The position numbers and the translations under genes are program-made. The notes under the pieces are model-generated. The model was not told the DNA's origin and ran no database searches. It saw nothing but the letters and a program-made list of their open reading frames with translations. From Anaerolineaceae bacterium (lineage in GTDB: Bacteria > Chloroflexota > Anaerolineae > Aggregatilineales > Phototrophicaceae), in assembly GCA_007693385.1 (NCBI GenBank), contig REDR01000028.1:1-64000 (forward strand): a DNA stretch of 64,000 nucleotides. Direction: 5' to 3'. How positions within the stretch are numbered: the first letter of the stretch is position 1; each line of letters opens with the position of its first letter. Below are positions 33,559 through 42,615 of the stretch, piece by piece.

Positions 33559-36111
33559 CTATCGAGCGCGGAAAACTTCCGGCCACTCGAAGCCATCACC
33601 GGCGCTGACGCCATTCACCGTGACGGCGGCGCGGTGGCCGTCATGCTGGCTGTAGAAGCCGATCCGCAGGCGATAGTCGGTATCCGGCGCGATGTCGTCC
33701 GGCGGGCGCAACCTGCGGCGATCAATCACGTATTCACCCACCTCCCAGAAAATGGTGGCGTAATAGCTGAGCGCGGCCTCATCGCGGCGCACCGGCCCGT
33801 CGGCTGTCGTCACCGGCATGATCTCCCCCTCCGGCACCAGATGCACATAGATGAAATAATCATCGGGCGGTGTGTCCAGCACTTCAAACACCATATGCAG
33901 GTCGATAGCGTCCGCCGTCAGGTCATCGCCGCTCAACGAATAGCCGACCAACCGCGCAAAATCCGCGAAGCGCACATCATCAGCCAGCGCCACATCGACG
34001 GGCGGAATCTCGAAGCGCAAAGCCGGATCAATCGTGTAGACGGTGTATAGATAGGTGAAGTCCCGATGCTCGATGCGCTCTAGCGTCACGTTCTCGCGCC
34101 AGAGCGCGTTGAACCATTGCGATTGATACGGCAACGGCTCGCCCTCAAAATCGGGATAGATGCCCTGCCGTGCGTAGAAATCGACTGTATCCGGCCTGCC
34201 GAATACGAAATGAGTCGCTTCCGGCGGGATGCTGGTCGTCCGCATCGGTAGATCGGTGATGCGGATGTCGCCCTCAATGAAGAAGAACGGCAAGCGCTGG
34301 ATGCCGGGCGCAATGACGACGGGCGGCTGGCCGGTCTGCGCTTCGTATTCGCGGAACTGTTGCGCCAGACTGAGGATGGCGGCGCGGCTGTAATCGTCCT
34401 CCGGCGGGCGCGTCCACAGCCAATCCCAGCCGTCGGCCTCATCGTACAGCGCGATAGATGCGCCGGGCAAAGCGACGGCCAGCACCGCCAGCGCGTACAG
34501 CCACCGGCGCGGGCGCACCCACCCGCCGATGCGCTCCGGCGTGAACCAGCGCCCCAGCACGACGGCCACCGGCAGAGCCATCAATGGCACGATGGCGAAC
34601 GAGAGCCGGTAGTGATAGCTGTACGAATGAAACCATGTGATGAAATACGGTAAGGCCAGCAACCCCGCCCAGCCGATCCGCCGCAATGCCCGCCGACCAT
34701 CTTCGCGCAGATTGACGGCGGCGAAGTCGGCCAGAGTCGCCACCATGACGGCGACGCCCGCGCCCAGCGCCAGCCATTCCAGCGCCGCCATGCGTGCCGG
34801 TGTGATGATCGTCGGGACGACGCCCAGCGCGATCAACGCCGCGCCGACGCTCACCCAGCGCCAATCAGGGCGGAAGCGGGCGGGCGCGATGTACAGATAA
34901 GCCAGCAGGACGGCCAGCGCCAGCAACGGCCAGCCTAGCTCCGCGCCGCTACGCATCGCCCGCGTCACCCAGTCCGACGGCGGGAAGGTGATCGCCTCAT
35001 GGCCGAGCAGGACGTTTCGCAGATACCACACGCCACCCAACGGCAAGCAGGCAAGGCCGGTCAGCGCCGCGACCTCAAAGCGCGGATACCAGCGCCGCCA
35101 GTCGAAGCGCGTCCGCACGATCTCCGCGCCCATCATCAGCACCACGCCCAGAATGAAGCCGCCGCCGGTGGGCTTCGTCCACATCGTCACGCCGAGAAAC
35201 AGACCGGCGATCAGCGCATAGCGGCGACGGGATGCGACCGCTTCCGCGTCCGCCGTCCACGCCATCAGGAAGAACGCCGCCGCCGCCGTGAAGCCATACG
35301 CGAGCGGAATCTCCAGATCGGCGATGCGCGTCCAGTAGCCGAAATGCGGATACAGCGCCCACAGCGCCGCTAAAATGATGCCCGTCCGCCGGTTGAATAA
35401 GCCCTTGCCCAGCGCATAAGCGGCCAATATGCTCCCGACCTGCACGAATACGATCACGGCGCGGGCGGCATAGTCGTTGATCTCGCCGAAGTTGATGATT
35501 TGCGCGTAGGCGTATTGTAGCGGCATGAATTGCGGATAGTAGCCGATGTCCGTCGGGATGAATCCCAGCAGGGTATAGATGCGCCCCTGATAGCCATACA
35601 CCCATAGCTCATCCCAGCTACCGAACGTCAGCAGAGATGTGACCAGCCACCGCGCCGCCGTCGCGCCGACGATCAACGCGATCAGCATTTTTTCATCGAA
35701 GTATAGCGGCTGACGCTGTACGGATTGCGGCGCGGATTGCTGTGCAACCCGCCACCACACCAGCGCCCAGCCGACCAGCGCGATGACCAGCGTGCCGCCC
35801 AATATCGTATCGGCGCGGAGCAGATCGCGCCCGCCTTCCAATTGCATCAGGCGCGATTGCATCGGGTTAAGCGGATCACCGGCCAGCCCATCCGCGCCGA
35901 TCAACGCGGTGTTCTGTCCGGCCACGCCCAAAATCAGCATCCATAGCGTCAGCCATGCCAGCCCGAAGCCGATACTGAGGCAAGCGACCAGACCGGCGTC
36001 GCGCCAATCACGGCGCGGCAGGGCGACCAGCGCCCACGCCAAGCCGACGCCGCCGACGATCCACAGCATTGACGGCATAACCACAAGAGAAGATGTCAAC
36101 CAATCCGGCAT
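33559..36111 (-). CDS. GT-C fold membrane glycosyltransferase-like protein
   Basis: An 850-residue polytopic protein with about 12 hydrophobic segments in the first 560 residues and a soluble extracytoplasmic C-terminal domain. The first outer loop contains GSWDELWVYGYQGRIYTLLGFIPTD, matching the acidic DE/DD motif of GT39/ArnT-type enzymes that use lipid-linked sugars. The C-terminal 280 residues include strand-rich segments (LHMVFEVLDTPPDDYFIYVHLVPEG) resembling a small beta-sandwich. The sugar donor and acceptor are unknown. It lies 35 bases after the GT4-coiled-coil pair on the same strand. The start has no good ribosome site. Confidence 0.8.
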   Translation of the reverse strand: MPDWLTSSLVVMPSMLWIVGGVGLAWALVALPRRDWRDAGLVACLSIGFGLAWLTLWMLILGVAGQNTALIGADGLAGDPLNPMQSRLMQLEGGRDLLRADTILGGTLVIALVGWALVWWRVAQQSAPQSVQRQPLYFDEKMLIALIVGATAARWLVTSLLTFGSWDELWVYGYQGRIYTLLGFIPTDIGYYPQFMPLQYAYAQIINFGEINDYAARAVIVFVQVGSILAAYALGKGLFNRRTGIILAALWALYPHFGYWTRIADLEIPLAYGFTAAAAFFLMAWTADAEAVASRRRYALIAGLFLGVTMWTKPTGGGFILGVVLMMGAEIVRTRFDWRRWYPRFEVAALTGLACLPLGGVWYLRNVLLGHEAITFPPSDWVTRAMRSGAELGWPLLALAVLLAYLYIAPARFRPDWRWVSVGAALIALGVVPTIITPARMAALEWLALGAGVAVMVATLADFAAVNLREDGRRALRRIGWAGLLALPYFITWFHSYSYHYRLSFAIVPLMALPVAVVLGRWFTPERIGGWVRPRRWLYALAVLAVALPGASIALYDEADGWDWLWTRPPEDDYSRAAILSLAQQFREYEAQTGQPPVVIAPGIQRLPFFFIEGDIRITDLPMRTTSIPPEATHFVFGRPDTVDFYARQGIYPDFEGEPLPYQSQWFNALWRENVTLERIEHRDFTYLYTVYTIDPALRFEIPPVDVALADDVRFADFARLVGYSLSGDDLTADAIDLHMVFEVLDTPPDDYFIYVHLVPEGEIMPVTTADGPVRRDEAALSYYATIFWEVGEYVIDRRRLRPPDDIAPDTDYRLRIGFYSQHDGHRAAVTVNGVSAGDGFEWPEVFRAR

Positions 36112-36146
36112 AGATTGTATCCGTTTTCCTGTTTTGAAGTCGCGTG

Positions 36147-37277
36147 TTAGTCCGTCGTCACCGTCACCCGCGAGAGCGTCGTCCCCTGCGGCACGCGCAC
36201 GCCCACCGCCCCCGCCGATAGTGGCGCGTCCAGCGTGGCATTCAGCAGTGTGAAGTCATCATCTAGCGTAGCGGTGAACGTCGTGCCGCGCACCGTCACC
36301 ACAAGCGGGAAGAACGCCGTCGGCGGCGAGTCCGGCAGTTGCACCGCCGTCAACGCCCGCCCCAACTGCGAATCACCGGCCAGCCAGCTCGCGGTGTTGA
36401 CTTCGTACAGACCGGCGGCGCTGATGCGCGTGCCGTTATACGTCAGCCGCAAGACGAAGCCATCGCCCGCCATCGGCGCGTTGACGGCGACGAAATAATC
36501 CGCGCCGGTATCGGCTACCGGACGCATATCAAGCTGTAGCGTGTAGTCGGTCAACGTGTTGACCTGCGTCAGCAACCACGCCCCATCGCGGCGGGCGCTG
36601 ATCGCGCCATCGCCCAACAGCCAATCATCCGCCGAGCCGGGCCGCCACGTCGCGCCGCTTATACCGCCCGCGAAGTTCTCCGCGAATAGCGGCCTGCGGT
36701 CATCGGTTGGCGTCGGGCTGATGTCGTCCTCCGGCGCGGGTTGCGCTTGCGTGGCGAAGCCGAGCGCGGCGGCGGTGGCGTTCTGGTTGAGCGCGGCCTG
36801 CGTCCCGCGATAGTTCAATTCGATGCGCGTCGCCTCCTGCGCGAAGGCGATCTGCGTCCCCTGAAAGTCGAGCGCGGCGGCGGTCGCCTGTTGCGCGTTG
36901 ACGACGGCGGAGCGCGTCTCCGTCGCGCTGAAATTGCGGGCGGATTCCGTCTCGCGCTGGTCGATCAAGAAGTTCTGCGCGTCGAGCGCGGCGGACGTGT
37001 TTTCGATCTGGAATTCACGATCCCCTAGCGCGATGGCGGTCTGGTTGATCGCGTCCACCGTCGCGCCGAAAGCGGCGGCGGTCTGCGTCGCGTTGGCTGG
37101 CGTGGTGATGCCGATGACGCCGCTTTGCACCAGCACCAGCAACGCGATAGCCGCCACCAGCCAGAGCAGACCGAAAACCGACATCACCGGACGCCACAGG
37201 CGCGACCAGAAGCGGCGCGGCGGCGGGGGCGGTATTTCCTGCGGCAGAAGTGGCGGCTTGCGCGGCGGTTGTGTCAT
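36147..37277 (-). CDS. Single-pass membrane protein with Ala/Thr/Gln-rich stalk and LamG-like domain
   Basis: About 376 residues. A proline-rich cytoplasmic tail (PPRKPPLLPQEIPPPPP) leads to one TM helix (about 35-58). Next comes a low-complexity stalk of about 120 residues rich in A, T, Q and N, with irregular N/Q-x-T-A-A-A units, probably helical. The C-terminal 170 residues (LFAENFAGGISGATWRPG, LQLDMRPVADTGADYFVAVNA, GDGFVLRLTYN) match the concanavalin-like DUF1080/LamG pattern, suggesting carbohydrate binding. The ATG overlaps the stop of the GT4 gene (ATGA). No exact family known to me. Confidence 0.75.
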   Translation of the reverse strand: MTQPPRKPPLLPQEIPPPPPRRFWSRLWRPVMSVFGLLWLVAAIALLVLVQSGVIGITTPANATQTAAAFGATVDAINQTAIALGDREFQIENTSAALDAQNFLIDQRETESARNFSATETRSAVVNAQQATAAALDFQGTQIAFAQEATRIELNYRGTQAALNQNATAAALGFATQAQPAPEDDISPTPTDDRRPLFAENFAGGISGATWRPGSADDWLLGDGAISARRDGAWLLTQVNTLTDYTLQLDMRPVADTGADYFVAVNAPMAGDGFVLRLTYNGTRISAAGLYEVNTASWLAGDSQLGRALTAVQLPDSPPTAFFPLVVTVRGTTFTATLDDDFTLLNATLDAPLSAGAVGVRVPQGTTLSRVTVTTD

Positions 37278-38416
37278 CGGGCGAGGACTTTCTGATACGC
37301 TTCCACCGTCGCCTGTGCGGTCTTGCGCCATGTGTAGCGCGTGGCCTGCGCCAGACCTTGCGTAATCATCGAGTCGCGCAGGGGTTCTTGTAGCAATAGC
37401 GCGATGATCGCCCCCGCCATCGAACGCGCCGAATCCACCAGAAACACGCCATCGCCGCCGATCTCCTCATAGACCGGAATCTCGCGGGCGACAACCGGCG
37501 TCCCGCTCGCCATCGCCTCCAGTAACGGTAGGCCGAAGCCTTCGTATTCACTGGGCGATACGTATACATCGGCCAGCCGATAAAGCGCCGGTTTGTCGGC
37601 TTCGTCAACATGGCCGATCCAGCGCATATAATCGCTGATCTTCAGGTGTTCGGCATACGTGCGTAAGTCGGGGAATACCGGCTTATCCCAATCCGGTTCG
37701 CGTCCGGCCATGACTAGCGGGATGTTATCGCCTTCCGCCTGCCCGACATACGTATAGGCCAGCAACAGCATATCAACGCCCTTACGCACATCGAATCCGC
37801 CCATGTACAGCACGAATTGATCGGGCAGGTCGTATTTGCGGCGGATGGCTTCGTCGTTCTCCGCGCCGATTTGCGGATGATAGCGGTTCTCCACGCCGAG
37901 ATGCGTGGTCGTGATGCGCTCCGGCGATATGTTCAGATGTTTGATGATGTCGTCGCGGGCGGCGTCGCTGATGCTGATGACGCCATCACTGCCGCCACTG
38001 GCCGCCCGTACCAGCGATGTATACAGCCGTCCGGTCAATCCCGCCGCGTATTGCGGGTACAGCAGAGGGGCGACATCCAATATCGACGTGACCAGCCGCG
38101 CCGGAGAGCTAAGCGGCGGCGCCCAGTACGGCACATGGGCGATGTCGGCCTGTGCGCGTTCGACCATGCGCGGGAATGTGCGTTGCTCGAATAGCACCTT
38201 GCCCCATTTACCGCTTCGGCCTTCGGTGGTGATGATGTTGACATCCGGCGGCAGACTGTCGGTTTCGTGGCATCCGGGCGGCAAGACCAGCGTCAGCGTC
38301 ATATCAGCATGGCCGGATTGCGCGAGTTGACACAGCCCGCGCAAAAGATGGCGGATATATTGCCCGCTTCCGGTGTGTGGTTTATCCCAGAACCAGCCAT
38401 TAAAGACGATGTGCAT
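37274..38416 (-). CDS. GT4 family glycosyltransferase
   Basis: A 380-residue cytoplasmic retaining glycosyltransferase with the GT-B fold. The N-terminal Gly-rich loop is TGSGQYIRHLLRGL, the UDP-sugar region is MGGFDVRKGVDMLLLAYTY, and the E-x7-E motif sits in SPSEYEGFGLPLLEAMASGTPVV. It should transfer a sugar from a nucleotide donor onto a glycan or lipid; donor unknown. The ATG with GAGGG 5 bases upstream is preferred to the GTG four codons earlier. It leads a three-gene set with the LamG-like stalk protein and the GT-C protein, suggesting a small surface glycosylation cluster. Confidence 0.92.
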   Translation of the reverse strand: MHIVFNGWFWDKPHTGSGQYIRHLLRGLCQLAQSGHADMTLTLVLPPGCHETDSLPPDVNIITTEGRSGKWGKVLFEQRTFPRMVERAQADIAHVPYWAPPLSSPARLVTSILDVAPLLYPQYAAGLTGRLYTSLVRAASGGSDGVISISDAARDDIIKHLNISPERITTTHLGVENRYHPQIGAENDEAIRRKYDLPDQFVLYMGGFDVRKGVDMLLLAYTYVGQAEGDNIPLVMAGREPDWDKPVFPDLRTYAEHLKISDYMRWIGHVDEADKPALYRLADVYVSPSEYEGFGLPLLEAMASGTPVVAREIPVYEEIGGDGVFLVDSARSMAGAIIALLLQEPLRDSMITQGLAQATRYTWRKTAQATVEAYQKVLAR

Positions 38417-38517
38417 ACAATCCCTCACTACGACACAGCACGATTTTCTTCACACTATAGCAGAGAGTGAGGCGAATTTCACGCCATATCGGGCACGGCG
38501 GGGCATTTCAATATTCC

Positions 38518-38566
38518 GGCGGGTGAGGTCAAGACATCCCGCCGCTACAAAATGAAATCTGTACAT
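38518..38566. repeat. Degenerate compound hairpin repeat
   Basis: GGCGGG / CCCGCC stem (38518-38523, 38538-38543), then GCTACAAAATGAAATCTGTAC. The CTACA..AAATC..TGTA linker aligns with the linkers of the copies near 15.86 and 50.86 kb, but the right-hand hairpin is lost. The remaining 38417-38656 gap shows no gene. Confidence 0.45.
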
Positions 38567-38656
38567 GCCCGCCGTCTGCGGTGAAAATGGTTTGCCGTCC
38601 GGCGGTGATTCTGATACGATACGCGGGCGATGATCGATCAAATGGGGAAAGACACC

Positions 38657-39022
38657 ATGAAGCCGGCCATTTATCACCTGCGGGCGGATGCTGAATATTA
38701 CACCGACGAGCACTGCTACATCAACGAAGTCGCCAATCATGAGGGCGATCCGGCCATGTCTATCGCACAGGCGCGGGTTGAGATCGGCGTGACTACCGAA
38801 TGGCATCGCCTGAAGAACACCGTCGAGCGCTACGTGATCCTATCCGGCGAAGGGCTGGTTGAGGTGGGCGACCTGCCGCCGACGCCGGTTCGTGCCGGTG
38901 ATGTGGTGGTGATTCCGGCGATGTGTCGTCAGCGTATCACCAATATCGGCGCGAGTGATCTGTTGTTTCTGGCAATCTGCACGCCGCGATTCGTGCCCGC
39001 CGCCTACGAAGTCGCGGAATGA
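38657..39022 (+). CDS. Cupin-domain protein
   Basis: A single-domain cupin of 121 residues. Motif 1 is EIGVTTEWHRLKNTVERYVILSGEGLVEVG, in which the usual metal-binding H-x-H is reduced to one His plus Glu, and motif 2 is PVRAGDVVVIPAMCRQRITNIG, in which the usual His is replaced (MCRQRI). A metal site is therefore uncertain. The ATG follows GGGGAAAG at about 8 bases. It lies 72 bases upstream of the pfaD-like gene and may be cotranscribed. Substrate unknown; sugar or ligand binding is the default guess. Confidence 0.85.
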   Translation: MKPAIYHLRADAEYYTDEHCYINEVANHEGDPAMSIAQARVEIGVTTEWHRLKNTVERYVILSGEGLVEVGDLPPTPVRAGDVVVIPAMCRQRITNIGASDLLFLAICTPRFVPAAYEVAE

Positions 39023-39094
39023 CGTGCGGCGCGTCCGCGCATCGGCGGTGTTGTTACCTGCGAAGCGATAAACGACTCAAGAGGAAAAAACATC

Positions 39095-40705
39095 ATGGGA
39101 ACGATTTCATTTTCCGGTGTCAGCACCGGCCAAACATGGCGCGGTGACGACATCGCCACCTCTGCCGATAGCATCCGCGCCCGCTTAGCCGACCTGACCC
39201 GGCCGCTAATTCTGGTGGACGATGGCGGGCGCGTCGGCGTGGCGCGGGGTGGTCAGATCACGGCGGGGGATGGCCTGCCGGTGATCGCCGTCGTCCCGGC
39301 GATTGATCCGGCACAGTTGGGTGATCGCACCTTTCAAGCCGACCATGACGCCCGCTATGGCTACATGGCCGGTGCGATGGCCGGTGGCATCGCCAGCGAA
39401 GAACTGGTGATCGCGCTGGGCAAGGCTGGCCTGCTGGCTTCGTTCGGCTCCGCCGGACTGGTGCCCGCCCGCGTGGAGGCCGCCATCCAGCGCATACAGG
39501 CGGAGCTACCCGAAGGCCGCTATGCCTTCAACCTGATCCACAGCCCCAATGAGGCGGCGATGGAGCGCGGCGCGGTGGAGCTTTATCTGCGCTATGGCGT
39601 GCGGACGGTGGAAGCATCGGCGTTCCTTGACCTGACGCCGCATGTGGTACGCTATCGCGTCGCCGGTTTAAGTCGCGGGGCGGATGGCGGCGTGCAGATC
39701 AACAATCGCGTCATCGCCAAGCTGAGCCGCCGCGAAGTCGCGGAGCTATTCATGCGTCCCGCGCCGCCGCGCATCCTGTCGGCGCTGGTCGAAGCCGGCC
39801 ACATCACCGCCGAGCAAGCGGAGTTAGCGGCGCATGTGCCGATGGCCGATGACATCACCTGCGAAGCCGATAGCGGCGGCCACACCGATAACCGCCCGCT
39901 TGTCGCGCTGTTGCCGTCAATTCTGGCATTGCGCGATCAAATACAGGCGGAGCAGAACTACGCCACGCCGGTTCGCGTCGGCGCGGGCGGCGGCATCGGC
40001 ACGCCATCGGCGGCGCTGGCCGCGTTCATGATGGGCGCGGGCTACATCGTCACCGGCTCGATCAATCAATCAACGATGGAGGCCGGTTCATCGTTGCACA
40101 CCAAGAAGATTCTATCGGAAGCCGATATGGCCGATGTCGCCGACGCGCCCGCCGCCGATATGTTCGAGATGGGCGTGAAGGTGCAGGTACTCAAGCGCGG
40201 CACGATGTTCCCCATGCGGGCGCAGAAACTTTATGACCTGTACAGCGCCTACGACAGCATCGAAGCCATCCCGCAGAAGGAGCGCGAACGGCTGGAAAAG
40301 ACGGTGTTTCGCTCCACATTAGACGACATCTGGGCGGGCACGGTGGCGTACTTCAACGAACGTGATCCGGAGCAAATCCGGCGGGCGGAAGCCAACCCCA
40401 AGCGCAAGATGGCGCTGATCTTTCGCTGGTATCTCGGGCTGTCGTCGCGCTGGTCGAACACCGGCGAGCAGGGGCGCGAACTGGACTATCAAATCTGGTG
40501 CGGCCCGGCAATGGGCGCGTTCAATGCGTGGGCGCAGGGCACGTACTTAGCCGATTATCAGAACCGCCGCGCCGCCGACATCGCCTTACACATCATGCAC
40601 GGGGCGGCCTTCCTGTATCGCCTGCAACTGTTGAGCGTGGCCGGTGTGCGCTTACCGGCGGATTGGCTGGCCTATGTGCCCGCCGCGCCCCTGCTGACGA
40701 CTTAA
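39095..40705 (+). CDS. pfaD: PfaD-type enoyl reductase, orphan
   Basis: A 536-residue flavin enzyme of the 2-nitropropane dioxygenase-like superfamily, closely matching PfaD, the enoyl reductase of polyunsaturated fatty acid synthases, and related trans-acting reductases of polyketide pathways. Visible family blocks: GYMAGAMAGGIASEELVIALGKAGLLASFGSAGL, YAFNLIHSPNEAAMERGAVELYLR, ADDITCEADSGGHTDNRPL (FMN phosphate and active-site region), RVGAGGGIGTPSAALAAFMMGAGYIVTGSINQ. The C-terminal segment QIWCGPAMGAFNAWAQGTYL is PfaD-typical. No pfaABC or PKS genes lie in the window, so its partner is elsewhere or it has a different job. It starts after a cupin gene. Confidence 0.9.
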   Translation: MGTISFSGVSTGQTWRGDDIATSADSIRARLADLTRPLILVDDGGRVGVARGGQITAGDGLPVIAVVPAIDPAQLGDRTFQADHDARYGYMAGAMAGGIASEELVIALGKAGLLASFGSAGLVPARVEAAIQRIQAELPEGRYAFNLIHSPNEAAMERGAVELYLRYGVRTVEASAFLDLTPHVVRYRVAGLSRGADGGVQINNRVIAKLSRREVAELFMRPAPPRILSALVEAGHITAEQAELAAHVPMADDITCEADSGGHTDNRPLVALLPSILALRDQIQAEQNYATPVRVGAGGGIGTPSAALAAFMMGAGYIVTGSINQSTMEAGSSLHTKKILSEADMADVADAPAADMFEMGVKVQVLKRGTMFPMRAQKLYDLYSAYDSIEAIPQKERERLEKTVFRSTLDDIWAGTVAYFNERDPEQIRRAEANPKRKMALIFRWYLGLSSRWSNTGEQGRELDYQIWCGPAMGAFNAWAQGTYLADYQNRRAADIALHIMHGAAFLYRLQLLSVAGVRLPADWLAYVPAAPLLTT

Positions 40706-40743
40706 CGCGGCTATGATGTAATGATGAGGAGGCTTGAACGCCG

Positions 40744-41154
40744 ATGCCTGTGACATTTGAATGGGCAAATGAAGAGCAAACGCTGATGCGCTATGTCGCG
40801 TCCGGCGATGATTGGAACTGGAAGTCGTTTTACCATGCGGTGCATAAATCGCTGTTTAAGCTGGTCAACGTCGATCATGCGGTGCATACGTGGGCGGATT
40901 TTCGTCCGGCGGAGCGTATGCCACGCGGCGCATCGGCGCATCTACGGAGCATCGGCAAGCAACGCGAACACACCAACCTGAGCGGCAAATGTATTCTGAC
41001 CGGCGTGCCCGATGATCTGCGCGTGCAAGTCACCGGACATCCGGACATCTATACTGTGACGACGGCGACGCAGGCGGTACATTTCGCACAGGACGATGAA
41101 GAAGCCTTCGACATCTGCCGTCGCTGGGATGATGCCGCCGCTAATCCTGACTGA
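40744..41154 (+). CDS. Small protein of unknown function
   Basis: A 136-residue acidic-to-neutral protein without signal or TM helices. It has a helix-strand pattern: LMRYVASGDDWNWKSFYHAVHKSLFKLVN, then VHTWADFRPAERMPRG and DEEAFDICRRWDDA at the end. The opening resembles an anti-sigma-antagonist-like alpha/beta fold only weakly, and I do not assign a family. GAGGAGG lies about 10 bases before the ATG (TGATGAGGAGGC). Its 3' end overlaps the convergent gene by 14 bases. Confidence 0.7.
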   Translation: MPVTFEWANEEQTLMRYVASGDDWNWKSFYHAVHKSLFKLVNVDHAVHTWADFRPAERMPRGASAHLRSIGKQREHTNLSGKCILTGVPDDLRVQVTGHPDIYTVTTATQAVHFAQDDEEAFDICRRWDDAAANPD

Positions 41155-41509
41155 TTTCGCCCTCACCGACGGGTTCTTTGGTGGTCATGACGCTCGTCCA
41201 CTCTGGCCGATCGCCGCGCAGATGGGCGTAGATCGGCTTTTCGTTGCGTAGCACATCAACGAAAGCCATAATGTTCGAGATCGGCATGAACATGAAGCCT
41301 TTTTTCTCGTCAGCGTTGTAAATCGGTTGCGGATAGTCGCTATCCGGCCCATAGAAAACCACGTCGAGCGTATACTCGTCGCCGTTGTCGGCGTTGCCGG
41401 TACAACGCACCAGCCCGCGAATCCGCACGTCGGTTCCGCCGTATTCCCGCGTTTCTTCCTGCCGCCAGATCACCATGTAATGCTTGATTTCAAATACTCT
41501 TGCGCTCAT
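41141..41509 (-). CDS. Small protein of unknown function
   Basis: A 122-residue soluble protein. It begins MSARVFEIKHYMVIWRQEETREYGG and is rich in strands: RIRGLVRCTGNADNGDEYTLDVVFYGPDSD, then YNADEKKGFMFMPISNIMAFVDVLRNEKPIYAHLR. No family recognised. The ATG is chosen because AGAGG lies 9 bases upstream, while an earlier ATG overlaps that site. Overlaps its convergent neighbour at the 3' end. The spacing of the strand blocks suggests a small beta-barrel or OB-like fold, as a guess only. Confidence 0.65.
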   Translation of the reverse strand: MSARVFEIKHYMVIWRQEETREYGGTDVRIRGLVRCTGNADNGDEYTLDVVFYGPDSDYPQPIYNADEKKGFMFMPISNIMAFVDVLRNEKPIYAHLRGDRPEWTSVMTTKEPVGEGEISQD

Positions 41510-41638
41510 TGTGCCCATCCTCTATTGTCAATAACTCCGCTTTGATTGTACCAAAAGTCCGCGCATTGTGCGGTTATTGGCGGTTTTTTGTGTTAAAATT
41601 CATAGCACAATGCCCGACAGATGAAGGACGTGTCGATT

Positions 41639-42535
41639 ATGCCAAACCGAGCCAGACGCGCACTGCTTTTCATGCCCGGCGATGCCCGCCGCAAAATCGA
41701 GAAAGGCGCGGCGCTAGATGTCGATTGCATCATCATGGATTTAGAAGATGGCGTCGCGTTCAGCCAGAAGGAAGAAGCGCGGCGTACCGTCCGCACCGCA
41801 TTAGAGGAATTAGACTTCGGCAGGTCGGAGCGCCTCGTGCGGATTAATCCGGTTTCCGATGATTCGTCCATGTGGATACACGACCTGACCGAGACCATCG
41901 AAGCCCGCCCCGATGGGTACGTCATCCCGAAGGTGCAAAACGCCGAGCAAGTTCAGCGCGTCGCCGAACATATCACGCGCATCGAGCGCAAAAACGGCTG
42001 GCACGATGGCGACATCCGCCTGTTAGCCATTGTCGAGACCGCGATGGGGTTCGTATACCTGCGTGACATCGCCGAGAGCGATCCGCGTCTGGTGGCGCTG
42101 GTATTCGGCGCGGAAGATTTAGCAGGCGACATCGGCGCTAAGCGCACGCCCGATAGCTGGGAAGTGTTCTATGCGCGTAGCAAGCTGGTACTCTTCGCCA
42201 AAGCGTATCATCTACAGGCGATTGATACGCCGTTCGTCGGCCTGACCGCCGATGATAGCCAGCTAACCACCACCACCGAGCAGGCGCTATACATGGGCTA
42301 CACCGGCAAGCTGGCGATTCATCCCAACCAGATCGAGCCAATTCAGCGCATGTTCACGCCAACCGCCGAAGAAATACAAGCCGCCAAAGTGCTGATCGCC
42401 GCGCACGAAAAACAACAGGACGATGGCTCCGGCGTGTTCGTGCATGAGGGGCGCATGGTCGATCTGCCGATGGTCAAGGCGGCGCAATCGGTACTCACCC
42501 GTGCCTCAGCCGCCGGAATCAAGGTTGACGGCTGA
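41639..42535 (+). CDS. CitE-like HpcH/HpaI aldolase family lyase
   Basis: A 298-residue TIM-barrel lyase of the citrate lyase beta-subunit family, which includes malyl-CoA, beta-methylmalyl-CoA and citramalyl-CoA lyases. Visible motifs: RALLFMPGDARRKIEKGAALDVDCIIMDLEDGVAFSQKEEAR (with the Asp-Leu-Glu-Asp-Gly motif), LVRINPV, VIPKVQNAEQV, LLAIVETAMGF (metal-binding Glu), LVFGAEDLAGDIG (second metal Asp). It should cleave a 3-hydroxy acyl-CoA to acetyl-CoA plus an oxo acid, with Mg2+. No transferase or ligase partner genes are present, so it is probably a stand-alone CoA-ester lyase. The ATG has GAAGGA 10 bases upstream; a TAAAAT box lies at 41594-41599. Confidence 0.9.
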   Translation: MPNRARRALLFMPGDARRKIEKGAALDVDCIIMDLEDGVAFSQKEEARRTVRTALEELDFGRSERLVRINPVSDDSSMWIHDLTETIEARPDGYVIPKVQNAEQVQRVAEHITRIERKNGWHDGDIRLLAIVETAMGFVYLRDIAESDPRLVALVFGAEDLAGDIGAKRTPDSWEVFYARSKLVLFAKAYHLQAIDTPFVGLTADDSQLTTTTEQALYMGYTGKLAIHPNQIEPIQRMFTPTAEEIQAAKVLIAAHEKQQDDGSGVFVHEGRMVDLPMVKAAQSVLTRASAAGIKVDG

Positions 42536-42551
42536 CGCATCATCCGCCAAT

Positions 42552-42590
42552 AAAAAAGGGACTCGTGCGTAGCTACACACAGTCCCCTGT
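42552..42590. terminator. Bidirectional intrinsic terminator between citE-like and csp genes
   Basis: GGGACT (42558-42563) pairs with AGTCCC (42581-42586), and inner bases GTGCG/TACAC extend it partly. On the minus strand the stem is followed by TTTTTT (complement of 42552-42557), ending the cold-shock gene. On the plus strand it is followed by CTGTTTGTTT, ending the citE-like gene. Confidence 0.8.
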
Positions 42591-42615
42591 TTGTTTCCGG
42601 TGAAAGACACTGACG

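Noticed and set aside
34439-34864. Long alternate minus-strand frame inside the GT-C gene
   Set aside because: It is Arg/Gly-rich, lacks family signals and is nested in a gene with clear membrane helices.
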